Positions 49,861 through 63,115 of a stretch of DNA of 64,000 bases are shown in pieces. The DNA comes from Caprimulgus europaeus (lineage: Eukaryota > Chordata > Aves > Caprimulgiformes > Caprimulgidae): positions 8,295,054 through 8,359,053 of the forward strand of contig OU015529.1 in the NCBI GenBank assembly GCA_907165065.1, written 5' to 3'. A program made the translations under genes and the position numbers. Within the stretch, counting starts at the first letter, position 1. Each line of letters starts with the position of its first letter. Under the pieces are notes generated by a model that ran no database searches, was not told where the DNA came from, and worked only from the letters and a program-made list of their open reading frames with translations.

Positions 49861-52800
49861 GGAACAGATGTGGGGTTTTTTTGTTTGTTTTTTTCTTTCA
49901 GATAAACCAATTAAAGTCATTTAGAAATAAGAGATTTTTATATATCCAGCTTTTCCTGGAATATTCCTGCATTTACCGCTCTTCAGAACAGAGTTGTAAA
50001 AATTGTGACACACGCATGTTTTCTCCCCAAGCAAACACTAACTCAACAAACTATGAAACCTCCCACATGCACAAGTTCTTTTAAATTCCTTCCAGTTTAG
50101 ATAGGGTAGATAGTATAATGTTACAAATTTTCTAATTTCATTTGCTTTTATCAACGATTTCACTGCTTGTTACAAGAACTCTTGCCATTAAATCCTAGGT
50201 GATTGACTTGCAGCTATTTTCTGGAAATGCCAACTGCTCTGATAAATGACTTTTTAACTTCCCAGCGTTTGAACTGCACTCATTCATTATTAGCTCTGCA
50301 AACTCGCTGCTAATGTCAGGGCCTCTTTTAACAGCTGAGTTACAATATAACGATTATGGCTGCCCCAATTATTGCCCAGGATTAGTTAGTAGCCTCATGA
50401 AACGAGTTGCAGTGTAATACAACTGTTACTTGTGTCAACTTGGTAGCAACCCCATAGAGTCACTGTAACAGGACACTTTGGTGAACATTTTAGCTCACTA
50501 TTTTATAGGTTGTGGCATGGCCTTCTGTGATATTCCTATTGTGATCCAACAAAACTCCAGGCTGGTGACATGTAGGCTTATTATAGAATTACTCTGTTTA
50601 GCTAGAATGGTCATGGGTTTGGAAGATTTTTTTTCCTCTGGTCAAAAAATACTGATAAATCACCAAGAGCTTAACCTTCCAGCAGAGTTGGGCAATTGAT
50701 GAGAATTAGCAAAAAGTTAGCCCTTCCACTAATCCAGCCTTATGTGTAAGTTTTCAAGACCATTTTGAAACTGAAATGGAAAATTTATTTTAAAGATTTT
50801 TCAGTGAAGATATCTAAGTCTGTTTTAAGAACTATTTTCTGCAGGTGGCTAAGACAAACCTCTGATCTCTACTTAACATTTTTTTAATTATTAGCAAATA
50901 TTTTTATACTTGTGGATACAGAGAGTGTCCATGTACACATTCTATACCTCTGGATAATCACAAGTTAGTTGAGTCATATCAATTCTTGATAGAACACTGC
51001 CCAAGTTAACTCAGTTTCATTGGATGAGTATGAATATTGCACTGGTTATTTAATCATTGCTCTCCCAGAAGGAGGGATGAGGAGGGAAAAGTGTGTCCTG
51101 CCACACAGGATTTTCTGAGTTGCATATAGAGGTATAAATAACTTCTCAAGGTACACCCAGGCTGATCACTGAAGACAAGCAGGAAAATAGATTGCTGAAA
51201 TATGAGTGTTGAAACAGGTAATGAAAAGAATTAGTAACAAAGATAAACACTGAAAAAACGTAGATGGTGATTTGAAGTTCACATTTTTGTGAACTTTAGA
51301 CATTTTCTTGTCTACCAGCATCCTAAGTAGAGGAAGTGTACCAGTTTCCAAAGCTGCTGAGTCAGTATTATGATGTCCTGGTTTCCTGGTCTGCTCAGGA
51401 GTATTGGTTCTGGTCCAGTCAGGAATGGCAGCAGGATGCAAGGAACCTGCTTTATTACTGATTCCCTTTTTTTTTCCTATGCTGAAATACTGTTCTTGAA
51501 TTCTACAAAAAATGCCATGTTGATAGTATGAAAATTAATCTGTTTTAAAAAGAGGAAGAAATTGCACAAAAGAGGCTGATAACAGAACTGAAGGCTGCTA
51601 ACAGCACCTGATACAAATATATCTTAACGAGCTGAGCAGATTCTCTGCTTGTCACATTTGACCTGTGGCTTTTTGCACTTTACCATAAGAGGAGTAACAT
51701 AATATATTCTTGAAGAACTTGTATACGAAATGTGGATATTTTGCTTCTGCAAATCCTTCTGAAGATCAAGCTGAACGCGCATATTCTAACTTGAACAGAA
51801 ATAAATGTTGTTACAAGAGCAATATTGAGATTTGGAGGAAGATTTTTCCTGTGGGTGGATTATCCTGTAGTTGCCTACTGCAGTGGTTTTTTTCATCTTC
51901 CCTGGAAATCAACACATACTTGATTACCAGGAACAACAGGATTCTTCATTAAGTAGTTCTAAGGTCTGTTCTTGGAGAGCACCTTCTGTGTCATCTTAAA
52001 ATAATGCTCTGACTTGTTAGTCATGTCTAGGAATTACATGCTCTGCACAAATATGCATTTTATTGTGTGATACATCCAAGTAGGTGATAAAAACATGTTT
52101 AAATGTGTTATCTAATATTTATGGTTATTACTCTTTAAGAGACTTATTAAATAATTTGCTTTACATCTAACTAGCTTGTATTCTGCAGAAGAGAATTCAG
52201 TAAACTCGAGGCTTAAATTTGGAGGCAGAGGTGTATGAGCATAAACAGGGTGTGTGGCACCTTTTCTACATTCCATTTTGATAAACTATTGCAGTTTTTG
52301 TAAGAGAATATATTTTATGTAAATCCATCTGAGTCATCAGTGTTTAATTGTTTTAGTAAGCCATTTCCTTTTTTGATCATCAATTGGGTAAATATAAGAA
52401 GGAAAAATACCAATAGTGCATTACAGTGTTTGTAACTCATTTGGTATGTTCCTTTAAATGAAATTTCAGTATTGTATGCAGGATAGAAATATTTCTTTGA
52501 TGATTTGTTAATAATACTTCCCTTTTTCCCAGCTGGATTCTGTCCTGCAGTGATATTAACAGCTGCAAGATGTTTCAATGCAGAGTGTATTGGAGAATAA
52601 AAACAGAGACAGTATTGGGAAAGTTTCAGAATAAAGGTTCATGATGGAATAATGGCAATTTACTCTTAGTGTGTTATCAAAATGACATCAGCTCCTCTTT
52701 TTCTCTTAAAATGAGTCTGTGTTTTTTGATGTCACAATTTGTGTTTAGTTTCCACATTAACACATTGAAATCTTAGGCCATTAATGTCAGTGTATAGTGT

Positions 52801-53105
52801 CCAAGCTGCTTGTGTCAACCATGGCTTTGGAATGAATCTATTTAGAAAGACTTTTAAAATTATGTGTAGTAACGTAACAGGCAAAAGAATGGAAGTTAGT
52901 CATGAAGGTCAGACAAACCAGAACTGCAGTTATGTCTTAGCATGTTGTAAGAGCAAAAAATATATTTTACGTGGTGGCTCTGGAATTTGCTTTCTTTTTT
53001 TAGCAGATTTATTACAACAGGAAAATAATGTAGCAGTATGCAAAGCAACTGTCATATCCTGCTCATTCTGCTTACTGGTGATGAGGAATTTTTGTTTCCT
53101 TTCAG

Positions 53106-53191
53106 ATGCAGTTTCCACATCTACTTACTCATCACCAGCCAAAAGTTTGGGAGACCCTGGAATAACTCCACTGTCTCCATCGCATATTGTG
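53106..53191 (+). CDS. HSPA12A: HSPA12A coding exon 2
   Basis: This 86-nt exon follows TTTCCTTTCAG and ends before GTAAGA. With the base carried from exon 1 it encodes D, then AVSTSTYSSPAKSLGDPG and ITPLSPSHIV. The Ser/Pro-rich YSSPA-SLGD-GITPLSPSHIV segment is a hallmark of the HSPA12A amino terminus and is close to identical with the mammalian protein as I know it. The segment is probably disordered and precedes the nucleotide-binding domain. The exon ends in phase 0, matching exon 3. Confidence 0.95.
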
Positions 53192-55475
53192 GTAAGAAAT
53201 GTACTCTTAACATACTGTGAGTTGGCATTGCTTTCTCCTGCATGTTTGATAGGAAGGAACTTCTTTAGAAAGTTGTCATTTCCTGACATGGTGATCCCTT
53301 TATGCTATCCATGGTCTTAAGTGAAATTTTGGTCACACCAGAGTTGGGGATAGAGCTCTCATTCATTTCTTTGAGGTCCTGGTTTTGCTCTTTTTGTTGT
53401 TTTTGTCTACTTGCTGAGCTGATAGATTTGCTCCTGCATATTTTTATATCAAACATGGGGACTTCTTAATCCTCAGGGTTCCCAAGTTCTGTCCCTGATT
53501 TTGTCACTGATTTGTTTAGGCAGCCCCTGAAAAGTCTTGATTCTGTTAAGAAAAAAAAGAAGGTTACATATGATATTCAGCAATAAAATCTCAATTATCA
53601 GAGGAACAAAAACCCACCTTCCTCCAACACAGCGAGAGAGAAGCTCAAAATAGGAACTATTTCAATTTCTTGAGGAAAATAGCCACCTCTGTAAGCTTTT
53701 AGAAGCAAGCAAATGTCCCATAAAGGTGTAGTGTGTTTTAATCTCTTATAGGTCATGTTGGTTTGGTTGAGAACCTCCTGTTAAAACTAAGTCCCATTTG
53801 TTTTTAACAGCATTTGTAACACAGTATACACATAGTGTATTTCTTGATATTGCAAGGCATCGTGTTCAGAACACATTGTTACCCTTATGTGATTTCTTCC
53901 TTAGCTTTCTGAATCAAGTTCAGAGTTCTGTGACATCCCTCTTCAGGATTTCCAGAGTTCTCTCTCATAAATTTTTGCTTTTATTCTCTTCTTCCTCCAT
54001 ATAGTCTAGAACTCCCCACTTTTACTTCTGTCCTACTGACAAATTTATATCCTCTTTCAGTTAGATGTGCTCCTTAATTTGCTCTTTGCAGAAGACATAT
54101 GAATAACATATTGCTCTAGTTGAAAAGATGTGTTAGGAAAATCCAAACAAGTCGTTTGGTATTTGGAACCAAACCTTACTATGCTCATTTCTCCCTTTTA
54201 AGTAGCAGGCCTATGGGGTGATCTTGGAAAATATAAGCATAGAAAGGGTACAGAGTATCCCCGTGCCTGGAAGTAGCAGGCATGGAGATAACAGAGGTAC
54301 ATGAGGAAGATGGTGGAACACTGCTCACAGAGTGAGGACCTTTGATGGTTCCTCTGTAAAAGACAGTAACAATTGCTTCAAAATGTGACTGAGGATACAG
54401 GCTGAGTGGTGGTGGAGGATTCAGACATGACCTGTGTAATAATAGACCAACAGGTCTGTTCCATGGTGATTTTGACCAAATGATGTTTGTGCAGGCAGGA
54501 GTCCCCCCCCTTCACTGTCTGCCTGCCTGTAGCACGTGGCCCTTTCACCAGCGTTTCCAGCTCGTTCTCTTCCTGTCTTGCTCAGCTGTTAGTGCTTTAG
54601 CCACCATCAGCACGTGAACAGTAGTTCCTTGCTGTTCATGACTTATTACTCCTTTATATAGGATTTACGATAGGCAAAAGCATGCTGGGGAGTGGTACAA
54701 TTCCTCTTTATTCATGTTATGCTTTATAACACATCATTATGCTTTGGGCTGTAACACATCTCTTCTAGTTAACATTCCCATGTTGCCCTTGACTGTGTTT
54801 TTCAGGGATTGCAGGACTATTGGTAAAAGGCAGGGAGAAAGATTGAATTTAGCTATAAGCAGCTGAAAGAGCTCTCCATATTCTAGCACAGGCAGGAGGA
54901 AAGAATGTGTATAGAGGATATAAAATAAGTGTTACATAAAGTCTTCATAAATAAATAATTATTGTGGAATATGAAGCTTATTGCTGTATTTTGGGGTGGT
55001 CTGTCTCCACTGGTTTTGAATGGTAGCAGTACCTCATGTTGAAGGTTATGACATAGGTAACTTCTAAAACCGCCAAATAAATCCTAAATATACCACACTG
55101 GTGGATATAAACATATTCTTCAGTTGATCAAAACAATCGAGCCTCAAAACCAATAACCTAGTGTTTAGCTATAAGTTTTAGTGATACAGGATAAGAGCTA
55201 TTCCAAGAAATTAGTATGAAGGAAACTATTGATTCAGAAGGTTATGTATAAAAGCTCAAGCAAATATACTGATTGAATTGTATATTGAATTTCCACTTCC
55301 ATTGGAATGTGGAGCTTTCTGATGCCAACTTTGGTCATAAAAGCAGCTTTAGGGAAGTCTTATTTCCACTGAAGCGATATGTGTGCCTTGGAGAGCAGAA
55401 ATACTGAAGTGTAAGACAGGTTCCAGTTTCTCTAATCAGTGACTCGGTGTCTGTTTTGCTTCTGCTATTTAACAG
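53192..55475 (+). other. HSPA12A: HSPA12A intron 2
   Basis: About 2.3 kb, GTAAGA to TTTAACAG. AT-rich with no recognised repeat family or additional exon. Confidence 0.85.
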
Positions 55476-55603
55476 AAGGACTCTGATGCCAATGATGCTG
55501 TAGAACAGTTATTTCTTGTTGTTGTGGCTATTGATTTTGGCACAACGTCCAGTGGCTACGCCTACAGCTTCACCAAGGAACCAGAATGTATTCATGTAAT
55601 GAG
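55476..55603 (+). CDS. HSPA12A: HSPA12A coding exon 3 (start of ATPase domain)
   Basis: A 128-nt exon after a pyrimidine-rich tract and AACAG, ending ATGAG before GTAAGG. It encodes [13 protein letters not shown], then [19 protein letters not shown] and [10 protein letters not shown], and leaves two bases (AG) for the next codon. The DFGTTSSG segment is the phosphate-1 loop of the actin-like ATPase fold, corresponding to DLGTT in classical Hsp70. Extra Ser/Gly after GTT is characteristic of the HSPA12 branch. The first dozen residues are less conserved than the rest, and position plus phase secure the boundary. Confidence 0.96.
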
Positions 55604-56400
55604 GTAAGGGCTGCAATGCAGCATTTAGTTTTTGATCATGATAACACAGATTGTCTGCAGTAGCTATGGATATTTTCTGCAGGAGCCTGAAGTGTCTATA
55701 TTTGTCTAGTGTTGCCACAGTGTAAAACTTTCTCGTGGTTATAGGTTTTTTTGTATGTTACTGTATTCTAATTTGCTATTATGAATTTTAATTGATGTGA
55801 CCACAACATCTCTCTGTCATTTTCATGATTTTGATTTTTACCAGATGACATGAATAAAAAGAGGGATCAGTGGGTATTTAGAATTCAGGGAGCAGCGATA
55901 ATTATTAAGTCAGGATGCCCTTACTGCAGAGATTGAGAGAAACTACACGTTCATTAAGGGTCATGGCATTTCCCAGGAGCTGCCTGTCCCCTGGAATCAT
56001 GCTTGTGTACAACACTTCATTATTTGCACCCAGAAACTGGTAGTTCATTTGGCTGATTTAAGCTTTTTAGCATTAAATTTGAATCAAATATCAGATAATA
56101 AAGCAGTGATAGTGGGATATAAGCAATCAAAAGGCATGAATGTGAAAATTACATTTTGATGTGAAATCTGTTCTCTGTTATGTGTATGTAAGAAACAGAC
56201 TTTAGATGCTGTTATGTAGTTTTTATTTTTTTTTGTTGATTAAATCAGCACAATATAAATCTATGCATACAAATCTAATGCAATCACTGTTACAGTAGGT
56301 ATCTGAATAGGTTGCCCTAGAGACCATTTTTATAGTGTTTTGTAAAAGTTTTTTTAATAATTAATACCCTATACAATTCTTATTAAAGTATCTTTACAGT

Positions 56401-56452
56401 TACTATAATGTTATAGTACTATAATGTTATGTTACTATACAGTTACTATAAC
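56401..56452. repeat. 16-bp AT-rich tandem repeat
   Basis: TACTATAATGTTATAG and TACTATAATGTTATGT are adjacent, followed by two truncated units beginning TACTATA. Confidence 0.85.
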
Positions 56453-57513
56453 AAGACCAAGGTGTAGATGATTTCAGACATAAACAAGATATATATGAAA
56501 AACTTGGCCATAGAAGTTCTTCTAAACAAAGCTGCTGTTATAACAGTAGTAATGTATTATTTTAGTGTTATAATACTGAGAATGAAAGGGCAAAAAGACT
56601 AACTTGTAGCCCAGAGTGCTATACTGTAATTTTTCCTGTCAGAGGTGCTAGCTGAGTGCAGCTCTTTAAACCTCCGCAGACAGCATTGGTTGTGCAGTCA
56701 GCCTGCGTAGCTGGTTTGTATTTCAGAGATCTAATGCAACTGAGGGATTTGAAATGCTGTCTAAAGGAAGGTAAGTTTGGAATGGTCTTATGCCATCCAG
56801 TTGCAAAGATACATATCATTTTCAGTACAGACAAGTAGTGCTTCAAGGCCTTCTCTGCATCCCATCCATCTATTGTTCTCTGAACAGCACAGGAAGCTGC
56901 ACGGTGTTCAAGTCAAAGGGCAGGCTGTGTGTTGCTGTCTCAGCTAGGTTATGGGGTTTTCAAGTCAAAACCCATATTTATCTATTCCCATTCTCTTTTG
57001 ACAGCAAATAATTAATCAAATTTCTTAAAGAAGGTGGATGAAACAAGAGAAGACATCTCTGAAGCTGTACTTGAGCAAGCCTAAATCCTATATACTGTGC
57101 TGTTCCTATAATTTGTGTGATTTTATTATGTGAAATCACTGCTGTTTCTAGGGATGTCCTTTAAACACTTAAAAATTTTACCTTAGGACTTGATTTTGCC
57201 ATTGGATTCACACTACACTGCCATAAATTACAGACTAGATTCTCCTTTGAGGGTAGCAGGTTTCCTTCTGTCCCTTTCACTGAGATCTAGGTGCCATGTG
57301 GCCAGCTGAGAGTATGTTCCAAATTTGATTTGCATTTTACTTCTTACAGTTCAAAACACCATATTTAGTTCCTTGTGCAATAGTGTTAGCATGATTGTGA
57401 TATTTCAGACCTGTGTAGATATTATGTAAATACTGTTATAAAAAGAAATTACAGAAATTAAATTAATTCATCTATTTCCATTTCCAGCAAGAAGGGAAGA
57501 ACTTTTTTTTTGA

Positions 57514-57536
57514 GGGGGGTGGGAGGGGGGTGGGGG
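57514..57536 (+). other. Strong G-quadruplex-type tract in intron 3
   Basis: Runs of 6, 3, 6 and 5 G are separated by single-nucleotide loops (T, A, T) on the sense strand. This is the geometry expected to form the most stable parallel quadruplexes. Confidence 0.7.
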
Positions 57537-60500
57537 TGAGGATCTATGTAGGCTTCAAACAGGTATTTCAAACAATGGAAAATATTATAATACTAGCAAT
57601 GATTTTCCCCCCTGCCCCATAAATAGATATTGCTGACAGGGAAGGATTTAAGGGAAGATAGAGCTGAAACTGAATTATGAAATAATGTATATTTTATATA
57701 TATATGAAATGATGAAATTCACATTTAAAGAATGGTGTATATATATCAAAATAAGGCTTCAGTAGTTCAGAAGGTATTAAGAGGTTCAAACTCTGTATAT
57801 AATGAGGCTTACACATAGGATAATTTACAAATATTTCAGCAGAGTAAATGTAACTTCCCACCCTCACTCGAGAATGTTTACACTAAAATAAAGCATACCA
57901 GTGATGCATGGTCCTCTTTGCTTCCTAACATTTTTTCCACCTTCCCTCCTTAGTGTTGATCCTTTCCAGACATTTAGATTTCTGACTGCTTTTTAACAAA
58001 GCTGCTTTTCTGTAAATGTCTCAATGAAGCCTAAGATGGGTTTATTTAGAAGGTCCTGCTTCAGAAAAGAGTGAACACACAGGGCTTTAGTACCAAGTTT
58101 GACTGTAGTGTCAGCAAAGTTGTGATTCTAATTGTGCAATTAGTAGATAAAGTATGTCATGGTTTTGACTGTGTGTTTATTTGCTGTGATGCCCAGTTCT
58201 TTAAAAAAAGAATTCATAGAGATTGAGCTAACAAAGTTCTTTAAGCATATACTTAGCTTTAAATGTATGAGTACCCTCACTCACTTCAGTAGACTAAAGC
58301 ATGTGTGTGGAGTTGGGTGTGTGTTTCTAGATGATTGATGAATGACTTTACCTTGATTGTGTAACATTAGTGACTGTTTTATCAATTGTAGGTAATTTTT
58401 CACACCTGTCAACTCTTGCTAGTTCCCCATGGCTTCTGTAAAGATAGTTGTGGTTACCTTCAGGCTCCTGTGGCAGAGTAGATGTGTTATAATAAGTGCT
58501 ATTTTCTGCATACCTTGAGACTGTGAGTAAATGGATATGAACAGCCTTGCCATGAGCTCAGCAAGCACTTTGGGCAGGGCAGTGGCAGAGCTGTAATCAC
58601 AGACAGTTTGGTGCTGTAGAATGAGTTAATAATGTCTCCTTTGACGGGAATACATGAGATCTTACAGTTTTGAAATACTCCTGTTGATCGATATGCACTT
58701 ATGTGAATTTATGAGTGTTTTAAATAGCAACAAACTGAATGTGAGTATTTCACAAGTGAAGAAAAATAAATGGAAAAACACGTGTGATTATGAAACAAAT
58801 TACAGCCTCTCTTTGGAAGGAGGGAGAATGTGTTCTTTTTTCAGTGTAACTTTACTTCAACCTTCAGATTTTTCCTTTTCCATCTCTTCCCTGTTTGATT
58901 GTAATTCTTGGCAGACACTTGCTTGCCTCTCTTCTGCATACACACTCCTGGTGGCATTCGGCTGCGTTTTGATGACCCCACTGCTTTGTTTCCTTGGCTG
59001 TTATGCTGCAGCTCTGGATCAAATTCTCATCACTCTGCACAGATCACTCTCTGTGCTCTGTGTGTTAGCCAGGTCCATGTGTAAGGAAGGGCACTTCTCT
59101 AACCTTAGTATAACCTTGTGATCCTTTCCACACTAACTTTCCTCTTGTCTCTATTTTCAGTTTTAATATACAGTCAGATCTTCTGTGGCTATGAACCGGT
59201 CTACGCTGCGCTGCTGAGCTGCTCCACTTTATATCAACCTAGGAACTGGTCTCGTCTGTCTGAATTTAGGCAGAAATCTACCTTGGGTTCTGCTTGAGTA
59301 GATTTTAAGCTTTGCTTTGAGAAAATATCCCCCATGTTTATTAGAGTCCTGCTGGCTTGGATTAGGCCATGCTCTTGATAGACTTTTTTTTTTTTCCCCC
59401 TAAGAACATTATTACCATCATTTCTAATCTTTGAACCACGAAAGAAAGCTGCAAATGAAAGTGTTGAAATCCTAGCACTCCTGACTGGAAGCCTTTGCTA
59501 ACTGGAGTGAAGCTAGGGCTCCACCTGAGGAGAGTGTTGCGGTCAGGAGTTACCATGCACCTGCCTTTGACTGCAGCTGCTTCTCTCTAGAAAAGATGTC
59601 ACACAGGAATATTTTTAAAGGTCTGATTGCAAATAGTAAAGTCAGACTTCTGTGTCCTTATTGCTCTTTCTGAGACAGAACAGTAATACAGGCTGAGAAC
59701 TTTAGAACTTGCTGAGCAATGACCGTGTCTAGTTTCCATCAGAAATTCATCAGGAAGTGAATATCCAATTCTCTAGGTGGCTTTGAAAATTTCAGGTCAT
59801 CAATTTGTCTTCATTTAAACTGCGTCTTAAGTGTACTTATCCCGGAAAGAGAAAATGTGCCTAGCTGTAAAGAAAAATAAAGAAGTATTGTTATTAGCCA
59901 CATCCCATTTATGGAATTTCCCACCGGTGACTCAGAATGAATCATTAATAATTCCAAGCGAAAACGATACCAGTCTGTCTCCTCTCTGCTTGCAGCAAGT
60001 GTGTGGGATTTACATTTTGAGAAAACAGGCAGTGTTTTGTGTTCATGGGCTGTGAGATCCCAGCTTCTTCACATTGGAGCCATATGTTTGCTGTAACACC
60101 TACTCAAAGATTTTGGAGTTGACCGAGTACATCTCTAGCAACAAGTTAGAAGAAATGACCTGGAGCAGAGCCCTTATAATAGCTCAGGGGCTGAGCAGTG
60201 GGACTAGAGAGGTGTAGGAGAGTTTTTCCAAGAATTTGAAGGTGGGAAACATTCCACTTCTCATTATGCTGTTTCTGCTTTCAGAGCAGTGGAATTGCCC
60301 TCTACACTGAAGTGACTTCATAGACACATGGTTCCCTACCATTGCTGCTGCTGGTGCAAAGAAGGGTAGATTTTGCTCTGCTTGGTCTAGTTGAATGATC
60401 TGAAGGGTTCCCAGCACTTTAGAAGGTCCTGTTCCTTGTTACTTTGCCAAGTATTAACCCCTTAGATTGCAGTTTTTGATGTCAATTGTCTGCTTTGGTC

Positions 60501-60988
60501 TGGAGGCCAAAGAATTTTCAATTGGTTCAACTGCTTCTGAGTGTGGAATGGGAAAGAAGATTTTTTTTGTACGTAATCTTCTTCTGTCATGTAAACAAGT
60601 ACCAAGGAACAAGGCAATCTTTTTGTGCTTCTGAACAAGGACTTTGGCAGTAGGGTATTATGAAAGTGTGTTTTGCTATCTTTAGAAGAAAGCAATCAAC
60701 ATGTGGTTTAATAATGAATGCAGTTGCCTGAGTGATCTTAACTTGTCTCCTGTTTGAGCTGCATTATGATTATATCTGATAGCATAAAGCAGATTTTCCA
60801 CTGATGCCTTTTTAAGAAAATGTTTTCTGGTAAGTGTTTGTTTCCCATGCTGAAAGTACTTGTATATGGGGTGAGGAGGAACACTAATGCCAATTTCTTG
60901 TTCTTCCATTCTGCTTTTTTTGTGATGGAGAAGACAAGAATGCTCACAGCTCTCTTTCTGGTACAACTTTCTTCTGTCTGACTTTGTT

Positions 60989-61050
60989 GTCCCACCATTC
61001 TCCCCACCCTCAGTTCCTCAGTCCCACCATTCCCCCCACCTCAGTTCCTG
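60989..61050. repeat. 32-bp tandem duplication
   Basis: GTCCCACCATTC and the following C-rich, CTCAGTTCCT-containing sequence occur at 60989-61020 and again, slightly diverged, at 61021-61050. Confidence 0.85.
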
Positions 61051-62019
61051 CTGCGTTTAATGGTTGTTCCCATATTCAACATTCCTACTTATTTCCTCAT
61101 CCTTTCTATGAAAGAAGCCTTATGTTGCTTTCATCTTAATACCTTTGTGCTTCTTGGGTCTTCCTGAAGATGCCTTCGCAATCTTGATAAGGTAGAATAG
61201 TTTTATTCACCATTTTAATGGATGGTGGTGAGAGAAATGTTTTAGTTTTTATAAGATACTTGGGGGTTGGGAGGAGTCTGCCTCATTTTTGACAGACTAA
61301 AATTTTTACAGCATTTTTTGGGCATTTAAAACACAAAATCCATCAACTTCAGGTGAGTAGAAAGTGAAATGAAGAGAACTCAATATCTGCAGACATGCCT
61401 TCAGAGTTTCAGGTGTCTGAGAAATCAAGCACGTGGAGAGGTGTTGGTTGAACTGGCTTATCTTGCTTTAGAGAGCATTCTGTGACAGAAGCAGGGATTT
61501 AATCAACTTCTCTACAGTGGTGTTCAGCTGACTTAAACAGGAGAAAAAAAATCCTGTACAAGGAAGCATTCATAGAGTCTGACAATTGTGTAGGCCATTT
61601 TGAAGATTTGGGTTTTCATTTATTGTGTTCTTGGATAATTACTTGATTTGTTTTTTTCCTTACAGTATTTATTACATATGTATGTTTAGTTTGAAAATAT
61701 AATACTGTTTCCTTGTTAATTGTGTGTGGCTTACTTCAGGGAACCTATGTCTTATCAAAGACAGTATGATTATGTCATTGAATGTTATACAACTAACTGC
61801 AAAATTTATTGAATTCTCTGAAATGAAAATTACAGTCCTCTTTTCTTGGATATGAATATAAACACTTGGTTTTGGTATTATAAGGCTTGAAATTAGTATT
61901 TTTGCAGGGCAAAGTGGTGCATGCAATCTGTCACCAGATTGTTTTCTCATGATATACTATTTTTTCTGCTGCTCTAAACATTAGTATCACTGACTGAAGC
62001 TGTTTCACTTGTTGGGTAG

Positions 62020-62206
62020 ACGATGGGAAGGTGGAGATCCCGGCGTATCCAATCAGAAGACACCAACTACCATTCTCCTAACGCCAGAGAGAAAATTTCA
62101 TAGCTTTGGGTATGCAGCAAGAGATTTCTACCATGACTTGGATCCCACTGAATCAAAGCACTGGTTGTATTTTGAAAAGTTTAAGATGAAGCTACATACT
62201 ACTGGT
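62020..62206 (+). CDS. HSPA12A: HSPA12A coding exon 4
   Basis: A 187-nt exon after GTTGGGTAG, ending CTACTGGT before GTAAGT. One base completes the arginine begun in exon 3, after which it reads [40 protein letters not shown] and [20 protein letters not shown] up to TG. This is part of lobe I of the HSPA12 nucleotide-binding domain and is nearly identical to the mammalian protein, with a few conservative changes around DPTESKHW. It ends in phase 0. The acceptor pyrimidine tract is modest, but protein similarity and phase fix the boundary. Confidence 0.97.
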
Positions 62207-63115
62207 GTAAGTAATAACCAGTTCTCTCGGTTCATTGTGCATTTGCTACTCAAATTATCTTCCTGTGGACAGTACTCGATTTTTGCCTTAAGATTATCAA
62301 CTAGTTGTGAAGCAGTTCTATTTCTAAGTTTAGAGAGTAAATAAAGTAAATCCAACTCTTCAGTTAACATTATGATTCATTTTGCTTCTCACTGCATTTG
62401 GCAAGTGTGTTTTGCCAGCCTTCTTTCTAGATCTTAGAAGTTCAATATCTGCTTTGCTGAGATCTTCATGTCCTAATTTTCCTGGGTGAAATCCATAGCT
62501 GTCTAGGGAGTCTGCCTGAGGTTGATTTGTTTTATAAATTTACTCAGAAAGCAGAAATGGAATGTAAGAGCCATACTGAACTCTAGCACAGAGGAGTAAA
62601 TTTACCTAGAGTTTATTGTCAAAACTGCAAGTGCAAATCATGTTGTTAATTTGACATTATTCCTACTGATTACATTTTTGTCTTTAAGCCATTCTAGAGT
62701 TTTGGGACGTGGCCAGTACTTTCTATATTGAGGTGTTTTCTGGTTTCATATATTGGTAGGAAGCCAAAAATCTGTGCTTTGAACTCTTATCTTGGATTAA
62801 ATATCTTGCTTATGCAGCTTTGATGCAATTAATAACAGATACATTTATTGTAATTATTTAACATTTAGCCCATATTTCTCTCTCTGCCTGCAGTTATCTG
62901 CAGACAAGGTAGGTGTTTAAAAACAAAGTCTAAAATAAGCAGCAAATGTCATGTTCCAGGAAATTCAAGTGATGAGTTAGGTCCTCTTCAGAACAATTTT
63001 GTCACTTTTTCCTAACCAGGTGGATAATGAAGAATTCCCTTTCCCCAAGCAGTGGGAATTAATTTCATGTTTACCTTTTCCTTTTAATAACTTCCAGTTA
63101 TTTTCTTTCATGTAG
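62207..63115 (+). other. HSPA12A: HSPA12A intron 4
   Basis: 909 bp, GTAAGT to TTTCATGTAG. Unremarkable AT-rich sequence. Confidence 0.9.

Larger units (their letters stand above)
36211..53105 (+). other. HSPA12A: HSPA12A intron 1 (about 16.9 kb)
   Basis: Bounded by GTAAGA and TTTCAG. It holds the right half of the CpG island, a 34-bp tandem repeat, a possible alternative first exon at 36676-36741, and three CR1 copies that are all antisense to the gene (39989-40109, 47244-48855, 49291-49860). It also has an AAT microsatellite near 44910-44928, a G-rich quadruplex-type tract at 42306-42328, and otherwise AT-rich sequence. No other splice-supported coding exon was recognised inside it. A block at about 50200-50470 looks like a possible conserved non-coding element. 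Confidence 0.8.
55604..62019 (+). other. HSPA12A: HSPA12A intron 3 (about 6.4 kb)
   Basis: No CR1 or other recognised transposon. It holds a 16-bp tandem repeat at 56401-56452, a strong G-rich quadruplex-type tract at 57514-57536 and a two-copy 32-bp duplication at 60989-61050. The 155-codon frame at 58654-59121 is poor in recognisable motifs and is not supported as an exon. Confidence 0.85.

Noticed and set aside
52784..53320. 178-codon frame around exon 2 read as a single exon
   Set aside because: Only 53106-53191 is HSPA12A-like. The flanks are intron, with a clear TTTCAG acceptor and GTAAGA donor.
58654..59121. 155-codon plus-strand open frame in HSPA12A intron 3
   Set aside because: Partly hydrophobic and cysteine-rich but without a recognised domain. 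HSPA12A exon 3 to exon 4 phase is complete without it.
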